NCBI RefSeq assembly: GCF_902859595.1
Contig: NZ_CADIJQ010000001.1
Coordinates: forward strand, 248,001 to 312,000
Length of the DNA stretch: 64,000 nucleotides
Origin: Achromobacter kerstersii
Lineage (GTDB): Bacteria > Pseudomonadota > Gammaproteobacteria > Burkholderiales > Burkholderiaceae_B
Direction of reading: 5' to 3'
Both the position numbers and the translations under genes were made by a program. This document shows, one piece after another, positions 44,486-53,384 of this stretch. The notes beneath the pieces are model-generated. The model saw only the letters and a program-made list of their open reading frames with translations, did not search any database and was not told the DNA's origin. Within the stretch, counting starts at the first letter, position 1. Each line of letters opens with the position of its first letter.

Positions 44486-45472
44486 CTACTTGTTCTTCAG
44501 GTCAGCCACGTTCGCCAGCCCTTGCCAGATGACGGCGTCGCGCTTGATGGAAGACGCGAACTCTTGCGCCGACAGGTTTGCAGGCACGATCATGTTCTGG
44601 CCTTCGATTTTTTCGCGGACGTCTGGGGCGTGCTGCGCGCGGTAGATCTCGGCGTTGAGCCGGTCGATGATCTCGGGCGGCGTTCCCGCCGGGGCAAACA
44701 CGCCATACCAGCCGTCCGCTTCAAAGGTGTAGCCTTGTTCGGCCAGGGTCGGCACGTCCATCGTGGCAGGCCAGCGCCGCGAACCCGTCTGCCCCAGCGC
44801 AACCAGCTTGCCGCTGCGCATGAAAGGAATCGGCGAAGCAATATCCATGAAGCCGACGCTGATGGTGTTGGCGATCAGGTCGGTGCTTTCAGTGACCAAT
44901 TGCTTGTAGGGAATATGGGGCATGTCCAGACCGTAATGGGCCTTGATGCCTTCCATGGCCAGGTTGCCGGATGAGCCGGTGCCCCACGACCCGTAGGCGA
45001 GCTTGCCGGGGTTGGCCTTGGCATAGGCGACCATGTCCGCCAGGTTCTTGAAGCCGGTGCTGGGGTTGGCGACCAGCAAAATCCCCGCTGCCCCGACTTG
45101 AGCGATGGGAAGCAAATCCTTTTCCGTGTCGTAGGGAATCGACGGGAGCACAACGGGGTTCAGCAGGATGGCGGACGAGGGCGCGAACAGCAGCGTGTAG
45201 CCATCGGCCGCAGCCTTGGCCACCGTGTCGCACGCGATCATGCCGTTCGCGCCCGGCTTCGATTCCACAACCACCGGCTGCTTCAGGGCCTTGGACAGGA
45301 ACGGGGAGATCAGGCGGGCAAAAATGTCTCCGCCCGCGCCGGGCGATCCGGCGACGACAAGCCGAATAGGGCGCTCGGGCCAGTTGCTGGGGGCGGCAAA
45401 GGCGTTGACACCCAAGCCCATCAGCACGCCGCCAAGCAGCACGGCGCGCCGCGTCAGAAATGAGGGGTTCAT
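44486..45472 (-). CDS. Bug-family (TctC) periplasmic substrate-binding protein
   Basis: 328 residues with a signal peptide near VNAFAA. Family motifs are [20 protein letters not shown] and [12 protein letters not shown]. The RBS is GGAG, 5 nt before the ATG. It is upstream of the SDR gene in the same direction. No TctA/TctB transport genes are near, as is common for Bug genes in this family. Confidence 0.9.
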   Translation of the reverse strand: MNPSFLTRRAVLLGGVLMGLGVNAFAAPSNWPERPIRLVVAGSPGAGGDIFARLISPFLSKALKQPVVVESKPGANGMIACDTVAKAAADGYTLLFAPSSAILLNPVVLPSIPYDTEKDLLPIAQVGAAGILLVANPSTGFKNLADMVAYAKANPGKLAYGSWGTGSSGNLAMEGIKAHYGLDMPHIPYKQLVTESTDLIANTISVGFMDIASPIPFMRSGKLVALGQTGSRRWPATMDVPTLAEQGYTFEADGWYGVFAPAGTPPEIIDRLNAEIYRAQHAPDVREKIEGQNMIVPANLSAQEFASSIKRDAVIWQGLANVADLKNK

Positions 45473-45715
45473 TTCATTGTCTCCAGAATTTTTGAATTAT
45501 TAGGAAGCTCTAAATTCTAGGTAGCGTGACCGGATTGCCTATAGCTGAAACCGCAGATCAGAACTGCACGAATCGACAGAGTCATGGATACGGCCGTGGC
45601 TAATGGCACTTGCCGTGTGCTGCATTTTTTGCAGGAGACTTCTTCAGGATGTGGGGGGAATCGGTGAGCGGGCGATCGATACACTTTCGGCGAGACAACT
45701 GAAAAAGAGCAAAAC

Positions 45716-46768
45716 ATGCCATTCGCCATTCGCCGCCGCGCGCGCTCTGGTCGTGCAGCATTCGGTGTTGCAGGATTCGGAGTCGCAGGATTCAGTCGCG
45801 CAGGATTCGGTGTTGCAGCATTCGGTATTGCCGCATTCGCCAGCGCATTGAGCGCACTGTTCCCGGTTGCCGCTGCCGCCGAAACGAACTATCCGTCGAA
45901 ACCCATCCGGCTCGTCGTTCCGTATCCCCCAGGCGCCGCCACCGATGCAATTTCGCGCGCGTTCGCCCAACAGTTGGGGTCGATCATGGGGCAGACCGTG
46001 GTGGTCGAGAACCGGCCCGGCGCCGGTTCGGCCATTGGCATTCAGGCTGTCAAAAGCCGGCCCGCCGACGGGTACACCTTGCTGGTCCATGCCGAAGGTT
46101 TCTACAGCGCCAAGTTCACGACGCCCGGCGCGGGCTACGAGTTCTCGGATTTTGAAATTCTTGCGCCGCTAGCCCAGAGCAGCTACGCCTTCATCGTGCC
46201 CGCCGACCGGGGCTGGAACCGGCTTGACGACCTGAAGGGCTTGAAGCGGGAATTGGATATCGGCACCGCCGATCTCGGCGTGGGCACCTATTCCACGCTG
46301 GCGGCAAGACTTGCTTCCGGGCTGGGCGCGACGTATCGCGCCATTCCCTTCAAGGGCGGCGCGGAAGGACTAACGGCAATTCTTGGCGGCCAGATTGATG
46401 GCTACTTCACCACGATTGGAACCACGCAGAGCGTCAAGGACAATCTGCATGTGAAAGTGCTGGCCTACACGGGCCGGCCGGGAAGCACCAGCCATCTGCC
46501 CGGCGTCAAAACGTTCGCCGAACTCGGCGTGCCCGACATGGTGTTTCACAGCAGCTACAGCGTGGCCGTGCGCACCGGCATTCCCGAGCCTGTGAGACAG
46601 CAGCTGGCGAATTTCGTCCGGCAGGCCGCAACGTCTGAAGCGATGGACAAGGCGCGGCGGGATCTTTATCTGGATGCCTACCGCGGCAGCCTGGACGACT
46701 ACAAGCAAGAGCTCATGCGCTTGGCCCATGATTTTGAAGCAAGCGCAAAAGAGCGGAAAAACGAATGA
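45716..46768 (+). CDS. Bug-family (TctC) substrate-binding protein with repeat-built signal peptide
   Basis: 350 residues. The mature part is a normal Bug receptor (NYPSKPIRLVVPYPPGAATD and VVVENRPGAGSAIG). The signal peptide is unusual: after MPFAIRRRARSGR its hydrophobic core is built of five-residue repeats of the type AGFGV (residues about 14-44), encoded by a 15-bp minisatellite, before a normal region ending AAAAE. It is divergent from the other Bug gene, with 243 bp between the starts. Ligand unknown. Confidence 0.9.
   Translation: MPFAIRRRARSGRAAFGVAGFGVAGFSRAGFGVAAFGIAAFASALSALFPVAAAAETNYPSKPIRLVVPYPPGAATDAISRAFAQQLGSIMGQTVVVENRPGAGSAIGIQAVKSRPADGYTLLVHAEGFYSAKFTTPGAGYEFSDFEILAPLAQSSYAFIVPADRGWNRLDDLKGLKRELDIGTADLGVGTYSTLAARLASGLGATYRAIPFKGGAEGLTAILGGQIDGYFTTIGTTQSVKDNLHVKVLAYTGRPGSTSHLPGVKTFAELGVPDMVFHSSYSVAVRTGIPEPVRQQLANFVRQAATSEAMDKARRDLYLDAYRGSLDDYKQELMRLAHDFEASAKERKNE
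45758..45847 (+). repeat. 15-bp minisatellite inside a signal-peptide coding region
   Basis: Six 15-mers in frame: GCATTCGGTGTTGCA, GGATTCGGAGTCGCA, GGATTCAGTCGCGCA, GGATTCGGTGTTGCA, GCATTCGGTATTGCC and GCATTCGCCAGCGCA. The unit length keeps the reading frame, so unit gain or loss would change the hydrophobic length by 5 residues. Confidence 0.92.
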
Positions 46769-46772
46769 CGGG

Positions 46773-47699
46773 TTAGCGCACCGGCAGCAGATACGTCAGA
46801 CCTTGCATGAAGCCACGCGGCGCGACAGTGAGATGGTCTTCATTGTTCAGGACCTCTGACTTCAGCTTCAAGCTGGGATACCGCCGGGTCTGCAACGCCT
46901 TCTCAAGCGCCAGGTTGTCGGCGACCATATCTACGGTTTGGTTATAGCGCTTGTCCCCTTTGCGCAGCGCCTCATATTCGCCGACATACAGATAGATATT
47001 CGCCGCCAGGTCCTGATGCTGCTTGGCGTAGCGCGCCTCAAGCTTCAAAGCGTGCCGCTTGTCATACCAAAGAGACGGACTGCCAAGAATATAACTGTTG
47101 AACAGGCCCGGCTCGGTGAAAAGGATTTGTGTGGCAAGCAGGGCGCCGTAGGAATGGCCGTAGAAAATGGCGTTGGCCGGATCGGTGCGATATCGCTCAG
47201 TGACAAAGGGCTTTACCTGATCGCGCAGATAGTCTTGATAGGCGCGCGCTTGGCCATGGACGGCATTGGCAGGCGCGGTGCTTGGGCCGTTCGGGGTTGG
47301 CGTGTAGTCACGTTGACGGCTGACCCCGCCGTCCTCACCCTTTGCATAAGACAGGCCGACAAGAATGAATTCCTCAATGCGTGGCCCTTCAACGTTCAGG
47401 CGGCGCGCCAACTGCCGGATGATCGGGAACGCGTAGTCGGCATCGGTCACATACAGCACCGGGTAGCGCCGTTGCGGCGATTTCGCATAGGACGGCGGCA
47501 ACGCCACAAACACCTGGTAGCCGCGCCCCGACACCGGGTCGGGCACATCCCATACTTCGCTATCGGCGATCTCGTAGGGCCGGCCTTCGCCCGGCTGCAC
47601 TTTGGGCGGCGGCCGGGTTTGGGCTTGCGTTGGAGCGACGGCGAGACTGACGTTGGCGATCAGGGCAATAAGTAAGGCGTTCAGGAAACGTGGTCGCAT
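46773..47699 (-). CDS. Alpha/beta-hydrolase esterase, Fes/IroE-like
   Basis: 308 residues with a signal peptide ending at TQAQT. The nucleophile elbow is GHSYG (Ser183). The architecture YPVLYVTDADYAFPIIRQLA, LVGLSYAKG, then a late His in NNEDHLTVAP, matches the putative esterase D/IroE group, which includes siderophore trilactone esterases. No siderophore genes are here, so the substrate is open. It is exported. The gene converges on the Bug receptor, with 4 bp between the stops. Confidence 0.86.
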   Translation of the reverse strand: MRPRFLNALLIALIANVSLAVAPTQAQTRPPPKVQPGEGRPYEIADSEVWDVPDPVSGRGYQVFVALPPSYAKSPQRRYPVLYVTDADYAFPIIRQLARRLNVEGPRIEEFILVGLSYAKGEDGGVSRQRDYTPTPNGPSTAPANAVHGQARAYQDYLRDQVKPFVTERYRTDPANAIFYGHSYGALLATQILFTEPGLFNSYILGSPSLWYDKRHALKLEARYAKQHQDLAANIYLYVGEYEALRKGDKRYNQTVDMVADNLALEKALQTRRYPSLKLKSEVLNNEDHLTVAPRGFMQGLTYLLPVR

Positions 47700-47745
47700 G
47701 TGAAGGTGAGGGCGTCGCCGGCGAAGGGGAGAGATAATAATTATG

Positions 47746-47814
47746 GCATTCAGACTGCAATATCACCGTTGAATTGCAGTCTGAATGCAACGCCTGTAAT
47801 TGCAGTCTGAATGC
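47746..47814 (+). repeat. Dispersed palindrome family, hairpin plus extra arm (copy E)
   Basis: A perfect 16-bp stem (arms 47746-47761 and 47773-47788) encloses an 11-nt loop. A third arm, ATTGCAGTCTGAATGC, follows at 47799-47814. It lies between the chemotaxis receptor stop and the esterase start. Confidence 0.88.
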
Positions 47815-47841
47815 ACGCCTCAGCGCCATTGAGCCGGATGA

Positions 47842-49461
47842 TCAGGTCAACATCAGCGCGCCTCGCTCGCGCGGCATGGTCGCATCATCGCGCCGTGCGG
47901 CGTCCTCGCCCAACCGGAACACTCCAACCGCTTTCACCAATGCATGGGCTTGATCCTGCATGGAACCCGCCGCCGCGGCGGCCTCTTCAACCAGCGCGGC
48001 GTTTTGCTGGGTTACCTCGTCCATCTGCGAGACGGCGCGGTTAACTTGTTCGATACCGCTCGCCTGTTCTTGGGATGCCGCAGCGATCTCACCCATGATG
48101 TCCGTCACACGCTTCACTGATGCAACCACTTCCTGCATCGTGCTGCCTGCGTTTTCCGCGTGTTCCGCACCCTCGGCCACTTTGCCCACGGACGCTTCGA
48201 TCAACACCTTGACCTCGCGAGCGGCCTGCGCACTGCGTTGCGCCAACGACCGCACTTCGCCCGCGACGACCGCAAAGCCCTTGCCCTGTTCGCCCGCCCT
48301 GGCCGCTTCAACGGCGGCGTTCAGCGCCAGGATGTTGGTTTGGAATGCAATCCCATCAATGACCGAAACAATCTCGGAAATCTTGCGCGAACTGGCAGAA
48401 ATATCCCCCATCGTGCTCACCACTGCCGACACGACGGCGCCGCCCCGCTGGGCGATTTCGGAAGCACTTGCCGCCAATTGATTGGCCTGACGCGCGTTGT
48501 CAGCATTTTGTTTGACCGTCGACGCCAGTTCTTCCATCGATGCTGCGGTTTCTTCCAGCGACGCGGCCTGCTCTTCCGTCCGGCTGGACAAGTCTGTGTT
48601 GCCGGCTGCGATTTGCCCCGAAGCGCTGGAAATGGTTTCTGACCCCGCGCGAATAATCCGAACAGCGCCGGCCAGCTTCTCCTGCATGTCATGCAGCGCG
48701 CGCATCAGTCGGCCGGTTTCATCCAGGGTGTTGGCGTGGATGGGCTGGCCGAGGTCGCCACGCGCCACGGTTTCCGCCACGGTGACGGCTTGAGCCAGCG
48801 GCACGGTAATCGACTTGCTTACCTTCCACGCAAAAAATCCGCCCAGCACGACGGCCAGGCCCGACAGCATCAGATTCATGCGGCCCGCGCCTTCGATGAC
48901 CTGCTGGCTGGCGGCGCCAGCGTCCGCCATCTCGATAGATTGAATCCGGGAAATCTCGATAATGCGGTCTTGCAGGCTGTCCAGAAGGGGCAGGGTTTCT
49001 TCCAGCAAGCGCTGGCGAGCGGCATCGCGCTCACCACCCTTGAGCAGTGCACCCACTCCCTGAAATGACTTCACATAGCGGCCGCGCACCTCTTCCAACA
49101 ACCGCAACTTCTGGCGTTCGTCGTCGGTATCGAACAACGGCCGCATCGTGGCAAGCGCCTGATCAATGACTTTCCGATTCGTGTCGATGCGGGCCAGCAA
49201 CGGTTCGGCGGCGCGGGGGTCCGTGTTGACGATGAGTTCGAGATTCGTGCGCGCATTGGCGCGCGTCGTGACATCAATGGTGTTGATGGCATTCGCTTTG
49301 GCCCACGTCTCTTGCGTGATCGCCCGGTTGATGCCGCCGATGTGAGTCAGCTCGTACTGAGACAGGCCAGTCAGCGCCAGTAATAGCGCGAGTACGACGC
49401 CAAATCCCAGCGTCAGCCGGGTTCCGATGGATAGATTGCCAATAGTGAAGCGGGAGAGCAT
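47842..49461 (-). CDS. Methyl-accepting chemotaxis protein
   Basis: 539 residues. An N-terminal membrane segment is followed by a four-helix-bundle periplasmic sensor (about 35-185), a second membrane segment at about residues 190-210, a HAMP domain ([20 protein letters not shown]), and a cytoplasmic signalling domain with the conserved hairpin [20 protein letters not shown]. No CheR-binding pentapeptide ends the protein (it ends ALMLT). Family knowledge: it controls CheA activity and flagellar motion. The ligand is not evident; no other chemotaxis genes are in the window. Confidence 0.95.
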   Translation of the reverse strand: MLSRFTIGNLSIGTRLTLGFGVVLALLLALTGLSQYELTHIGGINRAITQETWAKANAINTIDVTTRANARTNLELIVNTDPRAAEPLLARIDTNRKVIDQALATMRPLFDTDDERQKLRLLEEVRGRYVKSFQGVGALLKGGERDAARQRLLEETLPLLDSLQDRIIEISRIQSIEMADAGAASQQVIEGAGRMNLMLSGLAVVLGGFFAWKVSKSITVPLAQAVTVAETVARGDLGQPIHANTLDETGRLMRALHDMQEKLAGAVRIIRAGSETISSASGQIAAGNTDLSSRTEEQAASLEETAASMEELASTVKQNADNARQANQLAASASEIAQRGGAVVSAVVSTMGDISASSRKISEIVSVIDGIAFQTNILALNAAVEAARAGEQGKGFAVVAGEVRSLAQRSAQAAREVKVLIEASVGKVAEGAEHAENAGSTMQEVVASVKRVTDIMGEIAAASQEQASGIEQVNRAVSQMDEVTQQNAALVEEAAAAAGSMQDQAHALVKAVGVFRLGEDAARRDDATMPRERGALMLT

Positions 49462-49723
49462 GAATTTGTATTACGTCTAAGGGAAAACCCGAGTATAAAA
49501 TTCATGACACATTAAGCAACGAATTTGTAATGAAAGTTTGCGATTGCACAATAGGACGAAAGATAGCCTGGCTGCCTGAGCCTTCTCGAAATCCTGGAAC
49601 GCTTGAAAGGGGTGAAATTTCCCAAGTCGTCGGGAGCCTGCGCCTGCGCATGGGTCAACATCCGTGGCGACTGACCCTGAGCAACGTAAAATGTCGGGTC
49701 TTCAGCCTTTACATGCTTTCCTA

Positions 49724-50014
49724 ATGAACCTTGACCGACTGCGTCGCGAATTTCCCGACTACGACATCACAACCCTGCCGACCATACCCGAAGGGTATGT
49801 CGACGCGTCGAGCTACATCGATGCGGCTCCTTCATTCGAGAACGCGGAGCGCGGTTTGAAAGTGTTTGTTGACTACGCCAACTATGCCGACCGCGAATCC
49901 GGCCGCAGCCAGCGCTTCTGCGTTTCGCGCTACGACGAGGAAGCGGGCGACTACGAGGACGTTGACCTGTCGACCAACGATTGGGACGAAGTCATTCGCT
50001 TCCTGAGCGCCTGA
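49724..50014 (+). CDS. Small acidic hypothetical protein
   Basis: 96 residues from the ATG at 49724; an in-frame ATG at 49691 is also possible and neither has a clear RBS. Tyr and Asp rich (FPDYDITTLPTIPEGYVDAS), no membrane segment. Reads like a conserved small protein, family not recognised. A 262-bp gap from the chemotaxis receptor shows no other feature. Confidence 0.6.
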   Translation: MNLDRLRREFPDYDITTLPTIPEGYVDASSYIDAAPSFENAERGLKVFVDYANYADRESGRSQRFCVSRYDEEAGDYEDVDLSTNDWDEVIRFLSA

Positions 50015-50161
50015 GCGCCTGAACGCTGGTGCGATAACGGATGCAATAGAAGTCACTGCACCGGCATAACCCCCGAGCGCGTTACGCGCTTAGGTGCGTC
50101 GTGGGGAACCATGCCGTCGTCGGGGGCGAAGCGCTCGGCTGGGTTTGGCCGGGCTCGCCGG

Positions 50162-50210
50162 TTGCGTGGCGGATCGGATGGCCTGCGGCCGCCCGATCCG
50201 GTCCACGCAA
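50162..50210. terminator. Long inverted repeat between convergent genes
   Basis: Two stacked 8-bp stems (TTGCGTGG / CCACGCAA and CGGATCGG / CCGATCCG), with a 2-nt bulge and a 15-nt loop, lie between the hypothetical stop (50014) and the sulfatase stop (50224). No T-tract. Probably a bidirectional terminator. Confidence 0.6.
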
Positions 50211-50223
50211 TGCAAACGCCGCG

Positions 50224-51885
50224 TTAGTTCCCCGACGGCATTGGCAGACTGAAGCCTTCTTTGGCCAGACCGTCCCGTATGTGCTGGAAGCGCTCGTACT
50301 GCGAGAGGGTGATCGGCCCGTCATAGACCTCGCTTTGGGCCTTGCGCGGGGGGTACTTCACATACGTCTTCATCAGGTCCGCGGCGGCCGCGTTCATCGA
50401 GACGATTGTCCATGTGCGTTCCGTGACATTGCTCATGAAGATGTCGTAACGCTCTTGGGGGTCCGCCCACAAGTCAAATACCTGCGGAACGGCCGCGACA
50501 TATGACTCAGCGCCTTTCCAGCCCAGGTTGGTGTCAACGGCCAGGCCACCCGTTTTCACGCCGTCGTCGCCTCGAAGATTGAATACCGCCTTGTAGTTGC
50601 CAACGCGAATGGCGCCCGGAGACAACTCGTTTTCCGTGAAATAGAACCACGACTTCCGTTCAGATTTGCCCGTGCCGAACAGCACCGGCGACATGTCGTA
50701 GCTATCGAACACAATAGGCTTTTCCGCCCGATCGTTAACGGGCAGTTTGACGCCCGCCATCGACGCGAAGGTTGCCATCAAGTCAAGGCCGCCCAAGATG
50801 CTGTGGTCCGTCGACGCGGGCGCGATCTTGCCCGGCATCCAGGCGATGGCGGGAACGCGATTGCCACCTTCGCGAACGGTGCCCTTGGTACCGCGGAAGG
50901 GGGTGTAGCCCGCATCGGGGTAGACGTCCTGCCACGCGCCGTTGTCGGTGGTGTAGAAGACCAATGTGTTCTTGTCCAGGCCCAACTCTCGAACTTTGTC
51001 CATGATCCGCCCGATCCGCGCATCCAGCTCTACGACCGAATCTGCATACTTGCTCTTGGACATCGACTTACCCTTGTAGTCGGGGTCCGGCATATTTGGC
51101 TGGTGGACCTTCATGAAATTGATGTTCATGAAGAACGGCTGCTCGGATTTAGCGTTGCGGTCCAGATACTCAAGCGAGGCCTTTTCAACGTAGCGGTCGA
51201 AGAAGGGGATACCAACCACGCCTTCCTTGCCGTTCACGACAGGCGTATCGACATACTGGCCATTGATCTTGAATTCTTCGCGCGCCGTTTCACCGGCGTT
51301 GCCCGACAGGGCGCCGCGTGTCACCTTCTGGAACATCGCGCGGAGTTCAGGGTCCATATCCGGGAACCAAGTTGGATCCGCATAGGTATAGGCATTGAGA
51401 TGGTATAAGCCGGCGTATTTCATCTCGTCGTAGCCTTGGGCGTTTGGCAACGAGTAGTCCGCTTCGCCCAGGTGCCATTTTCCGCTGAAGAAGGTCTTGT
51501 AGCCGCCCGTCTTCAGCACTGACGCCAATGTCCATTCCTCCTTAGGCAAGCCTCCGCCTTGCCCTTGGAACGCGACCGTCGTCATGCCGCTGCGATTTGG
51601 GATGCGACCGGTTTGCATGGCAGCGCGCCCGGGCGTGCAACTGGGCTGCGCATAGAACGAGAAGAAGGTCATCCCCTCTTTGGCAAGCCGGTCGATATTA
51701 GGAGTTGGCATTCCGCGTCCTACACCGCCACCGTAGGGGCCGAGGTCACCGTAGCCCGTGTCGTCCGATACGATCAGAATGATGTTTGGTTTGCGCGGTT
51801 CCTGCGCTATCGAGGGTGTAGAGAAAACCGCTGTGGCTATAAAAAGCGCAGCAGCACCCGACGAAAATGCTCGTTTGGTCGTCAT
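50224..51885 (-). CDS. Arylsulfatase-type sulfatase (secreted)
   Basis: 553 residues from the ATG complement at 51885, with GGAGAG 7 nt upstream. The signal peptide ends near PSIAQE. Metal-ligand motif NIILIVSDDTGYGDLG (D41-D42) and the sulfatase signature SCTPGRAAMQTGR are visible; Cys83 is the residue expected to become formylglycine. It hydrolyses sulfate esters in the periplasm, substrate unknown. A cysteine-type sulfatase needs a formylglycine-generating enzyme, and none is encoded in this window. The FAD-oxidase gene lies upstream in the same direction. Confidence 0.92.
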   Translation of the reverse strand: MTTKRAFSSGAAALFIATAVFSTPSIAQEPRKPNIILIVSDDTGYGDLGPYGGGVGRGMPTPNIDRLAKEGMTFFSFYAQPSCTPGRAAMQTGRIPNRSGMTTVAFQGQGGGLPKEEWTLASVLKTGGYKTFFSGKWHLGEADYSLPNAQGYDEMKYAGLYHLNAYTYADPTWFPDMDPELRAMFQKVTRGALSGNAGETAREEFKINGQYVDTPVVNGKEGVVGIPFFDRYVEKASLEYLDRNAKSEQPFFMNINFMKVHQPNMPDPDYKGKSMSKSKYADSVVELDARIGRIMDKVRELGLDKNTLVFYTTDNGAWQDVYPDAGYTPFRGTKGTVREGGNRVPAIAWMPGKIAPASTDHSILGGLDLMATFASMAGVKLPVNDRAEKPIVFDSYDMSPVLFGTGKSERKSWFYFTENELSPGAIRVGNYKAVFNLRGDDGVKTGGLAVDTNLGWKGAESYVAAVPQVFDLWADPQERYDIFMSNVTERTWTIVSMNAAAADLMKTYVKYPPRKAQSEVYDGPITLSQYERFQHIRDGLAKEGFSLPMPSGN

Positions 51886-52212
51886 CTTCAACTCTCCGCT
51901 GAAAGATAATTTAATCGACCGCACGAAGCGTCAAACCGCGCGGCGCACATGGCATACGGGTTTACTTTGGCATACGTACTGGAGTTCAAAGGCAGGCACT
52001 ATCGCGCCCTTGAGTCGGACTTATTTTCACCTTCTCTAAAGCGCTGTCAATCGGGATATGCCGCTGGAATGCGGAGCGTGCGAGCCATTTGATCCGTCCG
52101 CACCGGCGTGATCGCACTACACCTCGAACCCACGCCGTGCCATGTGACGCGATGCCCGATGTCACGAAGTGCTGGCAGGGGACCCGACGCGTTTGGACGA
52201 ACGCCTGCGTCC
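51886..52212. other. Intergenic stretch with no gene
   Basis: 327 bp between the FAD-oxidase stop and the sulfatase start. Open frames here are short and lack family features. It must contain the sulfatase promoter; no conserved site was identified. Confidence 0.5.
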
Positions 52213-53283
52213 CTACGCTTGGAAGAATCGATGGGGCCGGCAGGGTTCAAGGGCGCGTGATTGCTTGCCTTCCAGGATTTCCTCGCTGGCAAGACGGCCC
52301 ACGATTGCCGCCAGCGTAACGCCGGGGTGCATGGCGCAAACGTATACGCCGGCGATTTTGGGTAAAAAACCAATGATAGGGACGCCATCGGCAGGTATGG
52401 GTCTGTACCCCACGCAGGCCACTTCCGGAGCAAGGTCAGCAACGCCATGGAGTTCGTTCTGAATCGCCTTGGCCGTTCGTCGCGCAATCGCTGCGGGCTG
52501 GTTTTCTGCGGTGTCGTCCACGTAATCTTCCGCTGCCAGCAACGCGCCGTCCGAACTTTGCCTGACTTCCATTTCCGAATTGGAGATCAAGGTTTGGACA
52601 AGGTTGCCGGGTGACTGATAGCGAATGAAAATCGCAGGAGACGCTTCTATCGGAAGCGGCACTTCAAGCATCCCGGTCAGCTTCGTGATGCCTGTCCCGG
52701 CTGCCAGTACGACGATATCGGCCTCGATGATGCCGTTGGAGGTGTTCACTCCCGTCACCGCATCGTGGTGTGCAAAGCCGAGAACGCGTGTGTGAGTCAG
52801 AACCTTGGCCCCATGCGCCTGGGCGCCTGCGATCAACGCATGCGTGGCTTGCACCGCGTCCAGCGCCCCTTCGTCGGCAGCGTACGAAGCAGATTCCGGA
52901 GGATGCTTGAGGTTCGGCTCCAGGTCGATAATCTGCGACCGGGACACCCCATTTTTCGAAGCCGGGTTACCCGATCCCGGCAACGCTTCTGTGGAGCTCG
53001 CGCGGTAGGATAAAGCCCCTGTCCATCGGACTTTCAGGCCAGGCAGCTGCGTTTCAAGGTGACGGTATTCGGCAATGGCAGCACCGCGCAATGGCGCGAT
53101 GGGGTCCGCTTCGCCGTGTGTGGCGTTGATCCATGCGAACGAGGTTCCGGTTACGCCTGAGGCGACACCGTCCGCCTCAACCACGGTGACCTTCGCGCCT
53201 TTACGAGCCAGGTGATACGCCAGTGACGCGCCCACGATGCCAGCACCGATGACGACGACGCGTTTGTCCAGATCGTTTCCCAC
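52213..53283 (-). CDS. FAD-dependent oxidoreductase, DAAO/glycine-oxidase-like
   Basis: 356 residues from the GTG complement at 53283, which has AGAGG 5 nt upstream; a GTG 39 bp earlier has no RBS. The dinucleotide motif VVVIGAGIVGASLAYHLA is followed by the ribose Glu in VTVVEAD. The late GYRPIPADGVPIIGFLP and MHPGVTLA fit the DadA/ThiO family. These enzymes oxidise small amino acids to oxo acids with H2O2 or quinone. It is the gene upstream of the sulfatase; a link between them is unproven. Confidence 0.88.
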   Translation of the reverse strand: MGNDLDKRVVVIGAGIVGASLAYHLARKGAKVTVVEADGVASGVTGTSFAWINATHGEADPIAPLRGAAIAEYRHLETQLPGLKVRWTGALSYRASSTEALPGSGNPASKNGVSRSQIIDLEPNLKHPPESASYAADEGALDAVQATHALIAGAQAHGAKVLTHTRVLGFAHHDAVTGVNTSNGIIEADIVVLAAGTGITKLTGMLEVPLPIEASPAIFIRYQSPGNLVQTLISNSEMEVRQSSDGALLAAEDYVDDTAENQPAAIARRTAKAIQNELHGVADLAPEVACVGYRPIPADGVPIIGFLPKIAGVYVCAMHPGVTLAAIVGRLASEEILEGKQSRALEPCRPHRFFQA

Positions 53284-53384
53284 TGCAACCTCTGTTCTAT
53301 GGATCAGGGGTGGATGGTACACAGCGGGGATGTTTTATGACATGAGCACCAGACGGTTCGATGACGCTGTTCAGCGACGACTCG

